DNA from: Clostridia bacterium
GTDB lineage: Bacteria; Bacillota; Clostridia; Christensenellales; SZUA-584
NCBI GenBank assembly: GCA_018648645.1
Contig: JABGQS010000021.1
Span: 1-45,919, forward strand
Reading direction: 5' to 3'
DNA length: 45,919 nucleotides
Below, piece by piece: positions 1-8,549 of the stretch. A program made the position numbers and the translations under genes. Below the pieces are notes generated by a model, which was not told where the DNA came from, made no database searches, and worked only from the letters and a program-made list of their open reading frames with translations. How positions within the stretch are numbered: the first letter of the stretch is position 1; each line of letters opens with the position of its first letter.

Positions 1-1893
1 GAAACCATAGAAGACGGGGATACTATCATCGTGAATCTATATGGCCCTGGGAACTTCGATGAGCAGATGGAACGATTGCAGGCAGAGAATAGAGAAGGAA
101 TAGTGGATCGAGAAACCTCGACGGAGTTTTTGACGGTTTATACGTTTGGTAAATTGTCGGTGGATTTAAGCTTTTGCGCCGATGACGAGAATATTCTGTC
201 TAACATAGTAAAGACGATGGACGAACTTGAAGGGAAAGTATTCAGCCCCGGAAAGCCGGAGACGCTTATGTCGAGTGAGATATATGAGGAAGACGGATGG
301 GAAACGGCACCGGCAAGAAGCTGGCAGGATATTGGCGGGCTTGAACCTGAGAACATAGGTTATATCGAAAACTTGGAAACGCAATTGCAGCGCGGCGGCG
401 GCAGTGAGATAGTCTTGGCAGCTGTCAAAGGGGCGGCTATTGAAGCGGGGCTATCGGTGACTTCGCTTGATCCGAGTGAAGCAGTGCTAAATGAGTTTAC
501 GGAGGACGTTAAGCTATTCCTAATGATGAGGGACAATACTTTGCATGCAGTATTTACGTCGGAAGAGTCGCCGGAGCAAACGAAGGGTGATTTGTATGTT
601 TTTTATGGAGAAGACGTAACTGTTGGCAACCTGAGGATTATAGCAGATACGCAGGTGGTCGCTCCTGAGAGGGACAAAGTAGTTGCATTCAACGTGAAGG
701 CGGCAAATTTCACTCAGGAGCAGGTGGATGGCTTAATCGAGGCGTTTTTTGATGGTGAGAGCGTTTATGAGTTGGAGTTGGGACCCGTGATGACCAAAGC
801 GCAGGTTAAAGAGATATTGGATATGTGGAAGCAACGAAAAGCTGCAACAAGCGGTGAGTGGGCTACGGAAGAAAATCAGGCTTGGTGCGATGAAGTAATT
901 GAGCGGTGGGAGCAAAAGTATTTGACAGCGCCGGAGGTAAACAATGCGGTTGTGTCTGATGGGCAGCTGAAACCGAGGGATTTGATGGATAGTGAGACCG
1001 GAGAAAAGATCGCAACTTACAGCGAGCTCATCGTGTTTACCGGCGCAGAAAATGACCATGAGACCGGGATGCGTATTAGGAGCAACAACGACCTTAAAGA
1101 AGCGATAAGCCATGCAGAGGGCTATGGGATATCTCTGGAGCGCAATGCGATGGTTACTTATAGTAGAAATGATGACTATGACGATAATTATTGGATGAGC
1201 GAACCGATACCTGTGACTCAGGATTCTGTGATAACTGATGAGAATGTTTTGGAGAAGTTGAAGATGACTCCGAGGCAGGCGCAGGAGATGGCGCAAAGCA
1301 CTCTGCGAGCTGCCGGTATCGACTATATGGAGCTTTACAGCATGAGCTTGGTGGACAATGCGAATAACGGCAGCGTTGATGGTGAAGTTACGTCGGCAAC
1401 GAATTATGCGTATCGACTGCAATTTACACGTACGGTTTATGGTATTCCATGCGTTTATAGAGAAGGCGGGACGGGGTTTACGGAATTTTGGGCATATGAA
1501 ACGCTTAATGTATTTATCGATGACAGAGGGGTATTCTCATTTGTCTGGTCGTCTCCGTTGGAAGTGAACGAACAGGCATTGATCGTTACCGATATGCTGT
1601 CGCTTGACGACATCATAAGTAAGTTTGAGGAAACGATGCAAGCAAAATACGGAGCTATCGAGAGTGTTCAAACAACTATAAAGGTCGAGCGAGTGGAACT
1701 TGAGTTGATTAGGGTTGCTATGAATGGGTCCGTGGAGAACGGAATGCTGATTCCTGTTTGGAATTTTTACGGTACAAAGACGATCGGGAACGATAATGCA
1801 CAGAGTAGTCCGGAAGATGCGGGGACGCCGATTTCGCTGTTAATAGTTAACGCTATGGATGGCAGCATTATTACTCAGCATACAGGAAACTGA
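1..1893 (+). CDS. large hypothetical protein, 5' end outside window
   Basis: The frame is already open at base 1, so the true start lies upstream and the GTG at 31 is only an internal codon; 630 residues are visible. I do not recognise catalytic motifs. The visible part is acidic, has no membrane segment and looks extracytoplasmic. The last ~200 residues (AYRLQFTRTVYGIPC..., then VPVWNFYGTK-like and SLLIVNAMDGSI-like segments) resemble the C-terminal part of secreted clostridial DUF6034-type proteins, where a strand ending in NAxDG precedes the stop. That family link is from memory and weak. A signal peptide or lipobox would be expected in the missing N-terminus. It is followed by a hairpin (1931-1970) shared with the convergent gene. 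Confidence 0.6.
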   Translation, partial: ETIEDGDTIIVNLYGPGNFDEQMERLQAENREGIVDRETSTEFLTVYTFGKLSVDLSFCADDENILSNIVKTMDELEGKVFSPGKPETLMSSEIYEEDGWETAPARSWQDIGGLEPENIGYIENLETQLQRGGGSEIVLAAVKGAAIEAGLSVTSLDPSEAVLNEFTEDVKLFLMMRDNTLHAVFTSEESPEQTKGDLYVFYGEDVTVGNLRIIADTQVVAPERDKVVAFNVKAANFTQEQVDGLIEAFFDGESVYELELGPVMTKAQVKEILDMWKQRKAATSGEWATEENQAWCDEVIERWEQKYLTAPEVNNAVVSDGQLKPRDLMDSETGEKIATYSELIVFTGAENDHETGMRIRSNNDLKEAISHAEGYGISLERNAMVTYSRNDDYDDNYWMSEPIPVTQDSVITDENVLEKLKMTPRQAQEMAQSTLRAAGIDYMELYSMSLVDNANNGSVDGEVTSATNYAYRLQFTRTVYGIPCVYREGGTGFTEFWAYETLNVFIDDRGVFSFVWSSPLEVNEQALIVTDMLSLDDIISKFEETMQAKYGAIESVQTTIKVERVELELIRVAMNGSVENGMLIPVWNFYGTKTIGNDNAQSSPEDAGTPISLLIVNAMDGSIITQHTGN

Positions 1894-1930
1894 TTAACTT
1901 AAAATTACTCAGATTATTTTTTAGGAAGCA

Positions 1931-1970
1931 AAAAGGGGTGTGCATCGATGTGGTGCGCATCCCTTTGCGT
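1931..1970. terminator. bidirectional hairpin between convergent genes
   Basis: AAAGGGGTGTGC pairs with GCGCATCCCTTT (with G-U pairs) around an 11-base loop. On the minus strand it is followed by TTTTTGC, so it is a plausible rho-independent terminator for the pseudouridine synthase gene; on the plus strand the T-rich tail is weaker (GCGTTTTG). Confidence 0.6.
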
Positions 1971-2012
1971 TTTGCGGAAGGAGAAAGATAACTCGACTGA
2001 GCTGCGTTTCGC

Positions 2013-2945
2013 TCAGAATGACAGGGAATCCATGAGACCCTCGTCGTAGACACACTTTGGGAAACTGATTTGCTCTGACTCGAAGCGTTTGCCGTTCATG
2101 TATTGGTATTCGTGGTTTTTGCCTGTCTGGAACTCGAGAGCTTTGAGGCACAGAGCAAGACCGATTGCACCGCTTTTGCGGTTGAAGCGGCGGTTGCCGT
2201 ATTGGTCGTCGCCGAGGACGGGCAGGTCGTAGTATGCCATATGCGCTCGAACTTGGTGCAGACCGTTTGTGACAGGTCGCGCGGAGATTAGCGACATTGT
2301 TTCGCCGCGGGCGAGCGTGGTGTAGCGCGTGACGATGGGCTTTGCGCCTTTTTGGAATTTATCGAGGATTCTTGCGTTTGTTAACGCTTTGTCTTTGGCG
2401 TAGTAGGCGAGAAGCTCGTCCTCGTCCTCTGTGGCACCGACGACCGGGCAGAGAAAATGCTTGCTGATTCTGCGCTGGTTGAGCGCATCCATGACGAAGA
2501 GGTAACCCTCCTCGTGCTTGGAGAGTATCAGCAGCCCGCTGACATCTTTTTCTAGATTGTATACGAGGTAGGGAACCATGAGCGCGTTTAGGTTGTATTC
2601 GCCTTGGTTTTTCATGCAGTCTTCGACCAGCGAAACAGCGTTTGGTTCGCCATAGTCTGAAGCGGAAAGCAGCCCCGCCGGTTTGTCGACGATGACGAAG
2701 TTCTCGTCCTGATATACGATTTGAGGTGTGAGGTCTATGCCGACGATATCAGCGGGCAGAAAAATGTCGACTCTGTCGCCTTGCTTTAAGTGCTCTGTGC
2801 CGTCGGCTCGCTCTCCGTTAAAGTCGATATCGCCGTATTTCAAAGCTTTGTCTTGATCTCTGATTGAGAAGTTTGGGTACACCGACTCCAGTAGATCGTA
2901 CAGGTCTTTTTTCTCGTGCTGTTTTGTCACTATGTATGAAATCAT
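2013..2945 (-). CDS. RluA-family pseudouridine synthase with altered catalytic motif
   Basis: The 310-residue protein has the S4 RNA-binding domain (about residues 14-65) followed by an RluA-type synthase domain. Family motif I is visible as VDKPAGLL (87-93) and motif III as GLHQVRAH plus LGDDQYG near residues 220-240. Such enzymes isomerise uridine in rRNA or tRNA. The catalytic motif II, normally HRLDxxTSG, reads YNLEKDVSG (129-137): the essential Asp is Glu132, and the preceding His-Arg is Tyr-Asn. Activity is therefore uncertain. The ATG at 2945 has GGCGGAG upstream, and a TTGACT-17-TATCAT promoter lies at 3006-2978. The stop codon falls inside a sequence (CTGTCATTCTGAGCG) that resembles a dispersed bacterial repeat. 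Confidence 0.85.
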   Translation of the reverse strand: MISYIVTKQHEKKDLYDLLESVYPNFSIRDQDKALKYGDIDFNGERADGTEHLKQGDRVDIFLPADIVGIDLTPQIVYQDENFVIVDKPAGLLSASDYGEPNAVSLVEDCMKNQGEYNLNALMVPYLVYNLEKDVSGLLILSKHEEGYLFVMDALNQRRISKHFLCPVVGATEDEDELLAYYAKDKALTNARILDKFQKGAKPIVTRYTTLARGETMSLISARPVTNGLHQVRAHMAYYDLPVLGDDQYGNRRFNRKSGAIGLALCLKALEFQTGKNHEYQYMNGKRFESEQISFPKCVYDEGLMDSLSF

Positions 2946-2977
2946 GAATATCTCCGCCGATTATTTGTAATAGATAA

Positions 2978-3006
2978 ATGATATTATAACGGTGCAAATA
3001 AGTCAA
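2978..3006 (-). promoter_or_regulatory. promoter of RluA-like gene
   Basis: On the minus strand TTGACT (3006-3001), a 17-base spacer and TATCAT (2983-2978) precede the ATG at 2945. Confidence 0.6.
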
Positions 3007-3041
3007 GATAACGGTGGTAAAAAATATTAGCGAGCGCGGTA

Positions 3042-3070
3042 TTGACATTGCAAATACCGTGTGCTAACAT
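3042..3070 (+). promoter_or_regulatory. promoter of RraA-like gene
   Basis: TTGACA (3042-3047), a 17-base spacer and TAACAT (3065-3070) put the transcript start near 3077. This excludes the TTG at 3042 as a translation start and supports the ATG at 3147. Confidence 0.75.
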
Positions 3071-3146
3071 GGCGGGGAACGAAGGAAAGATGAACCGGAA
3101 TTTTACTCATTTCTACAAAAGCCAACCAGTTTTGAAAGGTGAACTT

Positions 3147-3899
3147 ATGAATGAAAATCGAATAAAACAGATGCTTATTGATTGCCTTGCGGATTCGCCA
3201 ACGGCGCTTATTTGCAATGCGTATGATTTTATGGGAATGCACTCGCCGTGCACGGACTGGTCGGTGTTTAGCATGACGAGCGAGTTTCCGCCTATGGTGG
3301 GCGAAGCGATTACTATTAAGCTGGATTGCAGCTCGCCAAGTGGGGATAACAGGTATGAGGCGGAGGACGACGGTAGAGGGAAAAGTCATTGGCAGATGCT
3401 TTTGGAGCGCATGGAGCAAAGCGAAGTACCGCAGGTGGTTGTTATCGAATCGCTGGGCGAGAAGCGAAAAGGCGCGGTGTTGGGCGATGGGATGAGCAAG
3501 ACGATACTTTCGCTGGGCGGCGCAGGGTGCGTTACCGACGGCGGAGTGAGAGACATTGCCGACATCAAGCGAGCGGGGATGAAATTGTTTGGCGGCGGGT
3601 ATGTGGTGAACCACACGGCGCTAAGGTGGAGCGGACTTGGTGAGCCGGTGAGCATAGGCGGGCTGCAAATCAAAACGGGCGATATGGTGCATGGCGATAC
3701 GGACGGCGTTATTGTGATGCCGCAAGAAGGATGGGGCAAAGTTGTGCGGGCGTGCAGGTATGTACTGGATTTTGAAAAGGCGGCGCATGTGGAAAGCCGG
3801 CGCACTGATATAGATGTGGCGCAGAAGAACGTGCGGATTGGCGAGTTGGTCAGCGAGTATAAGCAGTTGATTGAAGCGATTACCGACTGGGAGATATAG
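3147..3899 (+). CDS. RraA-family protein (aldolase-like)
   Basis: The 250-residue product starts at the ATG at 3147, preceded by AAAGGTG and downstream of a clear promoter. It belongs to the RraA / HMG-aldolase fold: GGAGCVTDGGVRD (about 124-136) is the family's G-rich loop ending in the Arg-Asp that binds pyruvate-type substrate and metal, and LFGGGYVVNH lies about 10 residues further on. Members are class II oxo-acid aldolases or the RNase E inhibitor RraA; with no RNase E context here, a small-molecule lyase is more likely. The URO-D-like gene starts 11 bases after its stop, so the two are probably co-transcribed. The substrate cannot be told from the sequence. Confidence 0.85.
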   Translation: MNENRIKQMLIDCLADSPTALICNAYDFMGMHSPCTDWSVFSMTSEFPPMVGEAITIKLDCSSPSGDNRYEAEDDGRGKSHWQMLLERMEQSEVPQVVVIESLGEKRKGAVLGDGMSKTILSLGGAGCVTDGGVRDIADIKRAGMKLFGGGYVVNHTALRWSGLGEPVSIGGLQIKTGDMVHGDTDGVIVMPQEGWGKVVRACRYVLDFEKAAHVESRRTDIDVAQKNVRIGELVSEYKQLIEAITDWEI

Positions 3900-3910
3900 C
3901 GGAGGGGCGA

Positions 3911-5137
3911 ATGCCTTACTTTGAGCAGAAGCAGACGGCTGTGGTACGTGAGCTGGCACGAAGGGTGGGGCAGGTCGCGGCAAGTGAGAAGAATGCGCTG
4001 GTGATTAAGCGGTGGCGCGATACCAATGCGATGAGAAGTGCGGATAGAGCGCCCGTGTGGTGTCTGCCGGACGGTAACGACGCGTGGTATGAGCTGTTGC
4101 CTGAAAGCGCGCTTATATGCAGCGAGCCGTTTTTGCGCGACATGGAGCGGTATTTTCGGCGGTTGATTATAAAGGATGAGATTGGCGACGACACGCCGTT
4201 TTTGGACTATAACCCAGTAAGGATGAGCTTGCGTGCGCAGCCGGAGAATCACTTTGGTGTGGAAATTGGGCACGAGGGTGAAGGAGAGAACGAGGGCGGG
4301 TCTTGGAAGTATGACCCGCCGATATGCTGCGAAGCGGATTTGGATAAGCTGGTAATGCCGAAGTATGGCGTTGATCTCGCGGATAGTGAGCAGGAATTCG
4401 AGATGGCGAGCGAGGTGTTGGATGGAGTGATGCCGGTGCGACGCGTTTTGTGGGGACCGTTTGGCAAGAAGATAACGACGGCGGTGGCCGACTTGTATGG
4501 TATGGAGCAGATGATGGTGGGCATGATGCTGGAGCCGGAGGTTATGTATCGGCTGATGGCGTATTTAAGAGATACGAGGCTAAAGGCTATTGATGCGGCG
4601 GAAAGCTCTGGGTATTTGACACCGAACACGATGGCACCGATGACTTGCTCGGATTATGTGGGAGAGCAGGGCGGGCAAACCAACTGTTTGAATACGTGGG
4701 AGCTGTTTGACAGTCAGGAGTTTGACCAAGTGTCGCCCGCGATGTGGGAAGAGTTTTTGCTGGAGTATCAGCGACCTATAATGGCGCGGTTTGGGAATGT
4801 AAGCTATGGGTGCTGTGAGGACTTGACGCACAAGATAAGCGGTGTGATGAGCATACCGAACTTACGTGTGTTTAACAGCAGCGGATGGACGAATCTTGAT
4901 ATGGTGATAGATGCTGTCAGCAACGATAAGGTGATTATGTGGCGGCAGAAAGCATCGGAGGTGGCGTTTGCGGGCGAGGCGGAGGAGTTAAGGCCGCATT
5001 TGGCGCAGGGATTGAAAAAGATGCAGGGGCTGCACAACACGGTGGTGCTAAGAGAGTTGCAGACGTTGAATGGGAATCTGGATAGGCTGCATAAGTGGGC
5101 GCGGATTGCGATTGAGGAAGCGGAGCGGTTTAGCTAG
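3911..5137 (+). CDS. uroporphyrinogen decarboxylase-fold protein (URO-D/MtaA-like)
   Basis: The 408-residue protein has a GGAGGGG ribosome site just ahead of the ATG. The layout fits the URO-D / cobamide methyltransferase superfamily (TIM barrel): FGKKITTAVADLYGMEQMM in the middle, MWEEFLLEYQRPIMARFG, then VSYGCCEDLTHKI (about 297-309), where a Cys-Cys-Glu sits at the position used by methyltransferase relatives for zinc or substrate. True heme-pathway HemE is shorter (~350 residues) and no heme genes lie nearby, so a role in methyl transfer or substrate breakdown with the RraA-like partner is more likely. That is inference from context. Confidence 0.8.
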   Translation: MPYFEQKQTAVVRELARRVGQVAASEKNALVIKRWRDTNAMRSADRAPVWCLPDGNDAWYELLPESALICSEPFLRDMERYFRRLIIKDEIGDDTPFLDYNPVRMSLRAQPENHFGVEIGHEGEGENEGGSWKYDPPICCEADLDKLVMPKYGVDLADSEQEFEMASEVLDGVMPVRRVLWGPFGKKITTAVADLYGMEQMMVGMMLEPEVMYRLMAYLRDTRLKAIDAAESSGYLTPNTMAPMTCSDYVGEQGGQTNCLNTWELFDSQEFDQVSPAMWEEFLLEYQRPIMARFGNVSYGCCEDLTHKISGVMSIPNLRVFNSSGWTNLDMVIDAVSNDKVIMWRQKASEVAFAGEAEELRPHLAQGLKKMQGLHNTVVLRELQTLNGNLDRLHKWARIAIEEAERFS

Positions 5138-5143
5138 AAAAGT

Positions 5144-5172
5144 TTGATTTGGCTTTGTCCGAATGGTATAAT
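5144..5172 (+). promoter_or_regulatory. promoter of TIM-barrel gene
   Basis: TTGATT (5144-5149), 17 bases, TATAAT (5167-5172), starting just after the URO-D-like stop. The in-frame ATG at 5149 lies inside it, so translation must start later. Confidence 0.7.
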
Positions 5173-5211
5173 GATTGGGAACATAACTGTGTAACGAAGG
5201 GCGGGATTATA

Positions 5212-6045
5212 GTGAAGACTGTTGACTTTTTTGGAACGAGTGTAAGCCGGTTGATTATGGGGGATAATCCGTTTAACGGACATTCGTATGTACCGGAGAT
5301 ATATGACGGCGAAGAGATGATGGATTATTACACGGCAGAGAATGCTGTGAAGGCGTTGTTTGAAGCCGAGAATAACGGTATAACTGCGTGCATGCCGCTG
5401 GCGACCGATTATATGCTGAGGGTGTTGCGCGATTATCGCAACCAAGGCGGGAGAATGGATATTGTATTTCAGCCGTATCCTGCGATTGACCTGAAAATCA
5501 ATGTGCGCATGATGATGGCGATGGATCCGATTGCGATATATCACCAAGGCACGACGACTGACAATCTGAACGAGGGCGGCGATATTGAAAAGCTGCGTGA
5601 GAACATCAAGATACTGCGAGACAGCGGGTTGCCTGTTGGGCTGGGGACGCATGTGCCCGAGACTGTGGCGCGGAGTGAAGAAGAAGATTGGGGCGTGGAT
5701 TTTTATTCGACGTGTTTTTGCAACGCACGGCGCGGCGACGAAGGACGGCAAAGTGGGTTTATCACGGGAGAGACCAAGAAGCTGGTGTTTCGCATTGAGG
5801 ACAGGCACGACATGTTTGACGTGGTGCAGAGCGTGAAGAAGCCGTTTATACTGTATAAGCTGTTTGCGGGCGGGCAGATATTTTATGACAAGGACGAGGC
5901 GCAGGTAAGAGCGGCGATATATGACGCGTTCAAGGAAGCGGATGAGAGGATTAAGGATACGGATTTGCTGTGCGTGGGCGTGTATCAGAAGTATAAGAAT
6001 CAGATGAAGGAGAACGTGGATATATTTAAGTCGACGTATGCTTAG
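5212..6045 (+). CDS. aldo/keto-reductase-like TIM-barrel protein
   Basis: I place the start at the GTG at 5212 (VKTVDFFG...), with AAGGGCGGG upstream and a promoter at 5144-5172; this gives 277 residues. The N-terminal VSRLIMGDNPFNGHSY resembles the first strand and loop of a family of uncharacterised aldo/keto-reductase-like TIM barrels (xSRLIxGxNPFxGxSH), and segments such as ITACMPLATDYM and PVGLGTHVPE fit later barrel strands. The usual AKR catalytic Asp-Tyr-Lys-His set is not evident, so the reaction is unknown. It follows the RraA-like and URO-D-like genes but has its own promoter. Confidence 0.7.
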   Translation: MKTVDFFGTSVSRLIMGDNPFNGHSYVPEIYDGEEMMDYYTAENAVKALFEAENNGITACMPLATDYMLRVLRDYRNQGGRMDIVFQPYPAIDLKINVRMMMAMDPIAIYHQGTTTDNLNEGGDIEKLRENIKILRDSGLPVGLGTHVPETVARSEEEDWGVDFYSTCFCNARRGDEGRQSGFITGETKKLVFRIEDRHDMFDVVQSVKKPFILYKLFAGGQIFYDKDEAQVRAAIYDAFKEADERIKDTDLLCVGVYQKYKNQMKENVDIFKSTYA

Positions 6046-6101
6046 TGGGTAGTGTTAAGACATATGAATTGCCCGAAGGGATAAAAAGACACGAAGTGTC
6101 C

Positions 6102-6130
6102 TTGCGTAAAGGGCGAAACTTTGGTATATT
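6102..6130 (+). promoter_or_regulatory. promoter of the T-box/glyS transcript
   Basis: TTGCGT (6102-6107), 17 bases, TATATT (6125-6130), with a transcript start expected near 6137, immediately before the leader fold. Confidence 0.65.
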
Positions 6131-6136
6131 ATATGA

Positions 6137-6345
6137 AACTGAATAGTGCCCGATAAAGAGGGTGGTTTTTGAGAAGATAAGCGATGCAGAGGCGGTGAAA
6201 GTCTGCGAACGAGAAACCATTGGCGCTTTGCAAAAAAACGGGTGTTCTTTAAAGTGGGTTGGCCAGAAGGCTAATCAATTTGGGTGGAACCGCGGAATAG
6301 TCACTTTCGTCCCTTTGCAAGGGAGGAGTGGCTTTATTTATATGC
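6137..6345 (+). promoter_or_regulatory. T-box riboswitch (glycine type) ahead of glyS
   Basis: The T-box sequence GGGTGGAACCGCGG is at 6282-6295. It is followed by a terminator in which AGTCAC (6299-6304) and CCCT pair with AGGG and GTGGCT (6328-6333), ending in TTTATTTAT. The UGGA of the T-box would pair with a tRNA 3' end UCCA, i.e. a U73 discriminator, as in bacterial tRNA-Gly. A possible stem I runs from AGTGCC (6145) to GGCGCT (6227) with TGGTTT/AAACCA and GCAGA/TCTGC inside. I cannot place the specifier codon with certainty; GGC at 6222 is a candidate. Uncharged tRNA-Gly is expected to switch on glyS. Confidence 0.9.
6299..6340 (+). terminator. T-box regulatory terminator
   Basis: The hairpin AGTCAC..CCCT / AGGG..GTGGCT with a T-rich tail directly follows the T-box sequence and is the expected off-state structure. 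Confidence 0.8.
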
Positions 6346-6411
6346 TCGAGAGCAGTGGACAGGAAATTTGAAAGAGTTGAACGAATAAATATTTATCATA
6401 GAGGAGAAACG

Positions 6412-7803
6412 ATGAAAAAGGATAAGAAGACGATGGAGCGCATTGTGGCGCTGTGCAAAAACAGAGGTTTTGTGTTCCCCGGAAGCGATATATATGGCGG
6501 GCTGGCGAACACGTGGGATTATGGTCCGCTGGGCGTAGAGTTTAAGAACAACGTGAAGCAGGCGTGGTGGAAAAAGTTTATCAAAGAGTGTCCGTATAAC
6601 GTGGGGCTGGACTCGGCGATATTGATGAACCCTGAAACTTGGGTGGCATCGGGGCATGTCGGTGGGTTTTCTGATCCGTTGATGGACTGCAAGGAGTGTA
6701 ACGCGAGGTTTCGCGCTGATCATATGGTTGAGGGATATGCGCAGAAAAAGGGGTTGGAGATTGACACGGCAACGATGAGCTCGCAGGATATGGAAGAGTT
6801 TATCGCCGAAAAGCAGATTAATTGCCCTACGTGCGGCAAGCGAAACTTTACGAATATACGCAAGTTTAACTTGATGTTTAAGACGTTCCAAGGCGTGACG
6901 GAAGACTCGTCAAGCGAGATATTCCTGAGACCGGAGACAGCGCAGGGGATATTCGTGAACTTTAAGAATGTGCAGAGAAGCAGCAGAAAACGGATACCGT
7001 TTGGTATCGGACAGATAGGCAAGTCGTTCCGTAATGAGATTACGCCGGGTAACTTTACGTTCCGCACGCGCGAGTTTGAGCAGATGGAGCTGGAGTTTTT
7101 CTGTAAGCCGGGCGAGGACATGGAGTGGTTTAACTATTGGAAGGATTTCTGTCACAAGTGGTTACTGAGTCTTGGCATGACAGCGGAGAATATAAAGCTA
7201 AGAGATCACAGCGCGGATGAGCTGTCGCATTACAGCAATGCGACGACGGATATAGAGTTCCTCTTCCCGTTTGGGTGGGGCGAGCTTTGGGGCATTGCTG
7301 ACAGAACCGATTTCGATTTAAAGTCGCATCAGGAGCATTCCGGGCAGAGCATGGAGTATATCGATCCGGTCACCAATGAGAAGTATTTGCCGTATTGCAT
7401 TGAGCCATCATTGGGGGCGGACAGGGTTGTGCTGGCGTTCTTGTGTGACGCGTATAACGAAGAGGAGCTCGAAAACGGTGACAAGCGGACTGTGCTGAGG
7501 TTGTCACCGGCGTTGGCACCGTTCAAAGCGGCGGTGTTGCCGCAACAGAAGAAGCTTTCTGACAAGGCGCAGGAAGTTTATGATATATTGCTGAAGGACC
7601 ATATGGTGGACTTTGACGTGACAGGCAGCATCGGCAAGCGGTATAGGCGTCAGGACGAGATTGGTACGCCGTATTGTGTGACTGTCGATTTTGATACGCT
7701 GGATGATAATTGTGTGACGGTGAGAGATAGAGATACGATGCAGCAAATCCGAATCGGGATTGACAAGGTTGCAGAGTATATCGGCGAGAAGGTTGCGTTC
7801 TAA
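6412..7803 (+). CDS. glyS: glycyl-tRNA synthetase, single-chain (alpha2) type
   Basis: The ATG at 6412 has GAGGAG seven bases upstream, giving 463 residues, the usual length for the dimeric class II enzyme. It charges tRNA-Gly in the cytoplasm. Visible family features are [20 protein letters not shown] near the N-terminus, the zinc-type cysteines CKECNARF and CPTCGKRNF, motif 2 (FRNEITP...[13 protein letters not shown]) and motif 3 ([14 protein letters not shown]). The C-terminal ~100 residues are the anticodon-binding domain. Expression is controlled by the T-box leader upstream. A repeat unit (R1) follows the stop. Confidence 0.98.
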   Translation: MKKDKKTMERIVALCKNRGFVFPGSDIYGGLANTWDYGPLGVEFKNNVKQAWWKKFIKECPYNVGLDSAILMNPETWVASGHVGGFSDPLMDCKECNARFRADHMVEGYAQKKGLEIDTATMSSQDMEEFIAEKQINCPTCGKRNFTNIRKFNLMFKTFQGVTEDSSSEIFLRPETAQGIFVNFKNVQRSSRKRIPFGIGQIGKSFRNEITPGNFTFRTREFEQMELEFFCKPGEDMEWFNYWKDFCHKWLLSLGMTAENIKLRDHSADELSHYSNATTDIEFLFPFGWGELWGIADRTDFDLKSHQEHSGQSMEYIDPVTNEKYLPYCIEPSLGADRVVLAFLCDAYNEEELENGDKRTVLRLSPALAPFKAAVLPQQKKLSDKAQEVYDILLKDHMVDFDVTGSIGKRYRRQDEIGTPYCVTVDFDTLDDNCVTVRDRDTMQQIRIGIDKVAEYIGEKVAF

Positions 7804-7845
7804 AGGGAAAAAGGAGCGGAGAAGGGAACCAAGGAAACGCGGGGA

Positions 7846-7905
7846 CTCTTCTTTTCTTTAAGAAAAGAAGACAAGAAATAGCAATGCCGCTGTGTGACAT
7901 TGCCG
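7846..7905 (+). repeat. dispersed repeat unit R1
   Basis: A 23-base palindrome (7848-7870; CTTCTTTTC..GAAAAGAAG) is followed by a short A-rich spacer and an imperfect hairpin GCAATG..CATTGC (7881-7903). A purine-rich G-run stretch precedes it. It belongs to the same family as the units at 8.40, 11.85, 11.98 and 12.12 kb. Confidence 0.75.
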
Positions 7906-7929
7906 GATGAAGATTAGAGGAGATATTTT

Positions 7930-8349
7930 ATGGAGTATAGACGGTTTGGTGATAAGATTGTGGCGCGGATTGACCGCGGTGAAGAGATAATGAGCGAGAT
8001 TAAGACGATTGCGCAAAAGGAGAGTATTGCGACGGCATCGGTGAATGCGCTGGGCGCGCTCAGCGAAGTGACTATCGGGTATATCAATGTGTATGAGAAG
8101 CAGTATCATAGCAAGGATTATAGCGGGATATATGAGATGGCCGGGCTGCATGGGACGATCAGCAGCATGGACGGTGAAGTTTATCTGCACATACATTGTA
8201 CGGTTAGCGACGAGCAGAACAATGCGCTTGGCGGGCATATGACGCGCGCGGTTGTGAGCGCGACGTGTGAGATGGTTATTGACGTGATTGACGGCGTTGT
8301 GGGTCGAAAGTTTAACGATGATGTCGGGCTGAATTTGTTTGATTTTTAA
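7930..8349 (+). CDS. PPC (DUF296) domain protein
   Basis: The 139-residue protein, with GAGGAG before the ATG, is a single PPC/DUF296 domain. The N-terminal RRFGDKIVARIDRGEEIM and the central LHIHCTVSD followed by GGHM match the family's metal-binding His pattern (HxH...H). Stand-alone bacterial members are trimeric small proteins, often described as putative DNA-binding; plant relatives carry AT-hooks, absent here. It is flanked by repeat units R1 and R2 and has no evident operon partner, so its role is unknown. Confidence 0.85.
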   Translation: MEYRRFGDKIVARIDRGEEIMSEIKTIAQKESIATASVNALGALSEVTIGYINVYEKQYHSKDYSGIYEMAGLHGTISSMDGEVYLHIHCTVSDEQNNALGGHMTRAVVSATCEMVIDVIDGVVGRKFNDDVGLNLFDF

Positions 8350-8353
8350 GGAC

Positions 8354-8394
8354 GGGGGAAGAAGGGAACCAGGGCGAGGACGGGGGTACCGGGG
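8354..8394 (+). other. G-quadruplex-type motif next to R2
   Basis: Five G-runs of three or more (GGGGG, GGG, GGG, GGGGG, GGGG) with loops of 4-7 bases lie just after the PPC-protein stop and before the R2 palindrome. This fits the simple G3-loop(1-7) rule; folding is inferred only. Confidence 0.5.
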
Positions 8395-8396
8395 AA

Positions 8397-8462
8397 CTCT
8401 TCTTTTCTTTAAGAAAAGAAGCAAAAGAATTAGGCGATACCGCTGCGCGGTATCGCTGTTTT
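8397..8462 (+). repeat. dispersed repeat unit R2 with terminator-like hairpin
   Basis: The same palindrome as R1 (8399-8421) is followed by CAAAAGAATTAG and a perfect 10-bp hairpin, GCGATACCGC / GCGGTATCGC with loop TGC (8434-8456), then TGTTTTA. It lies between convergent genes and could end plus-strand transcription. Confidence 0.8.
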
Positions 8463-8549
8463 ACTATAAAGGAGATTTGGGGGGGGGAGATGGAAAAGCA
8501 AGCAAGGTTTAAGTTGTATCGCTTTGCGTCTTGACATATTTGCGCTGCT

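Noticed and set aside
733-1422. Large minus-strand ORF inside the first gene
   Set aside because: It has no ribosome site and lies fully antisense to a longer gene with better codon pattern; a shadow ORF.
3147-3899. RraA as an RNase E inhibitor
   Set aside because: No RNase E-type gene is seen, the sequence keeps the aldolase loop residues, and the gene is linked to metabolic enzymes.
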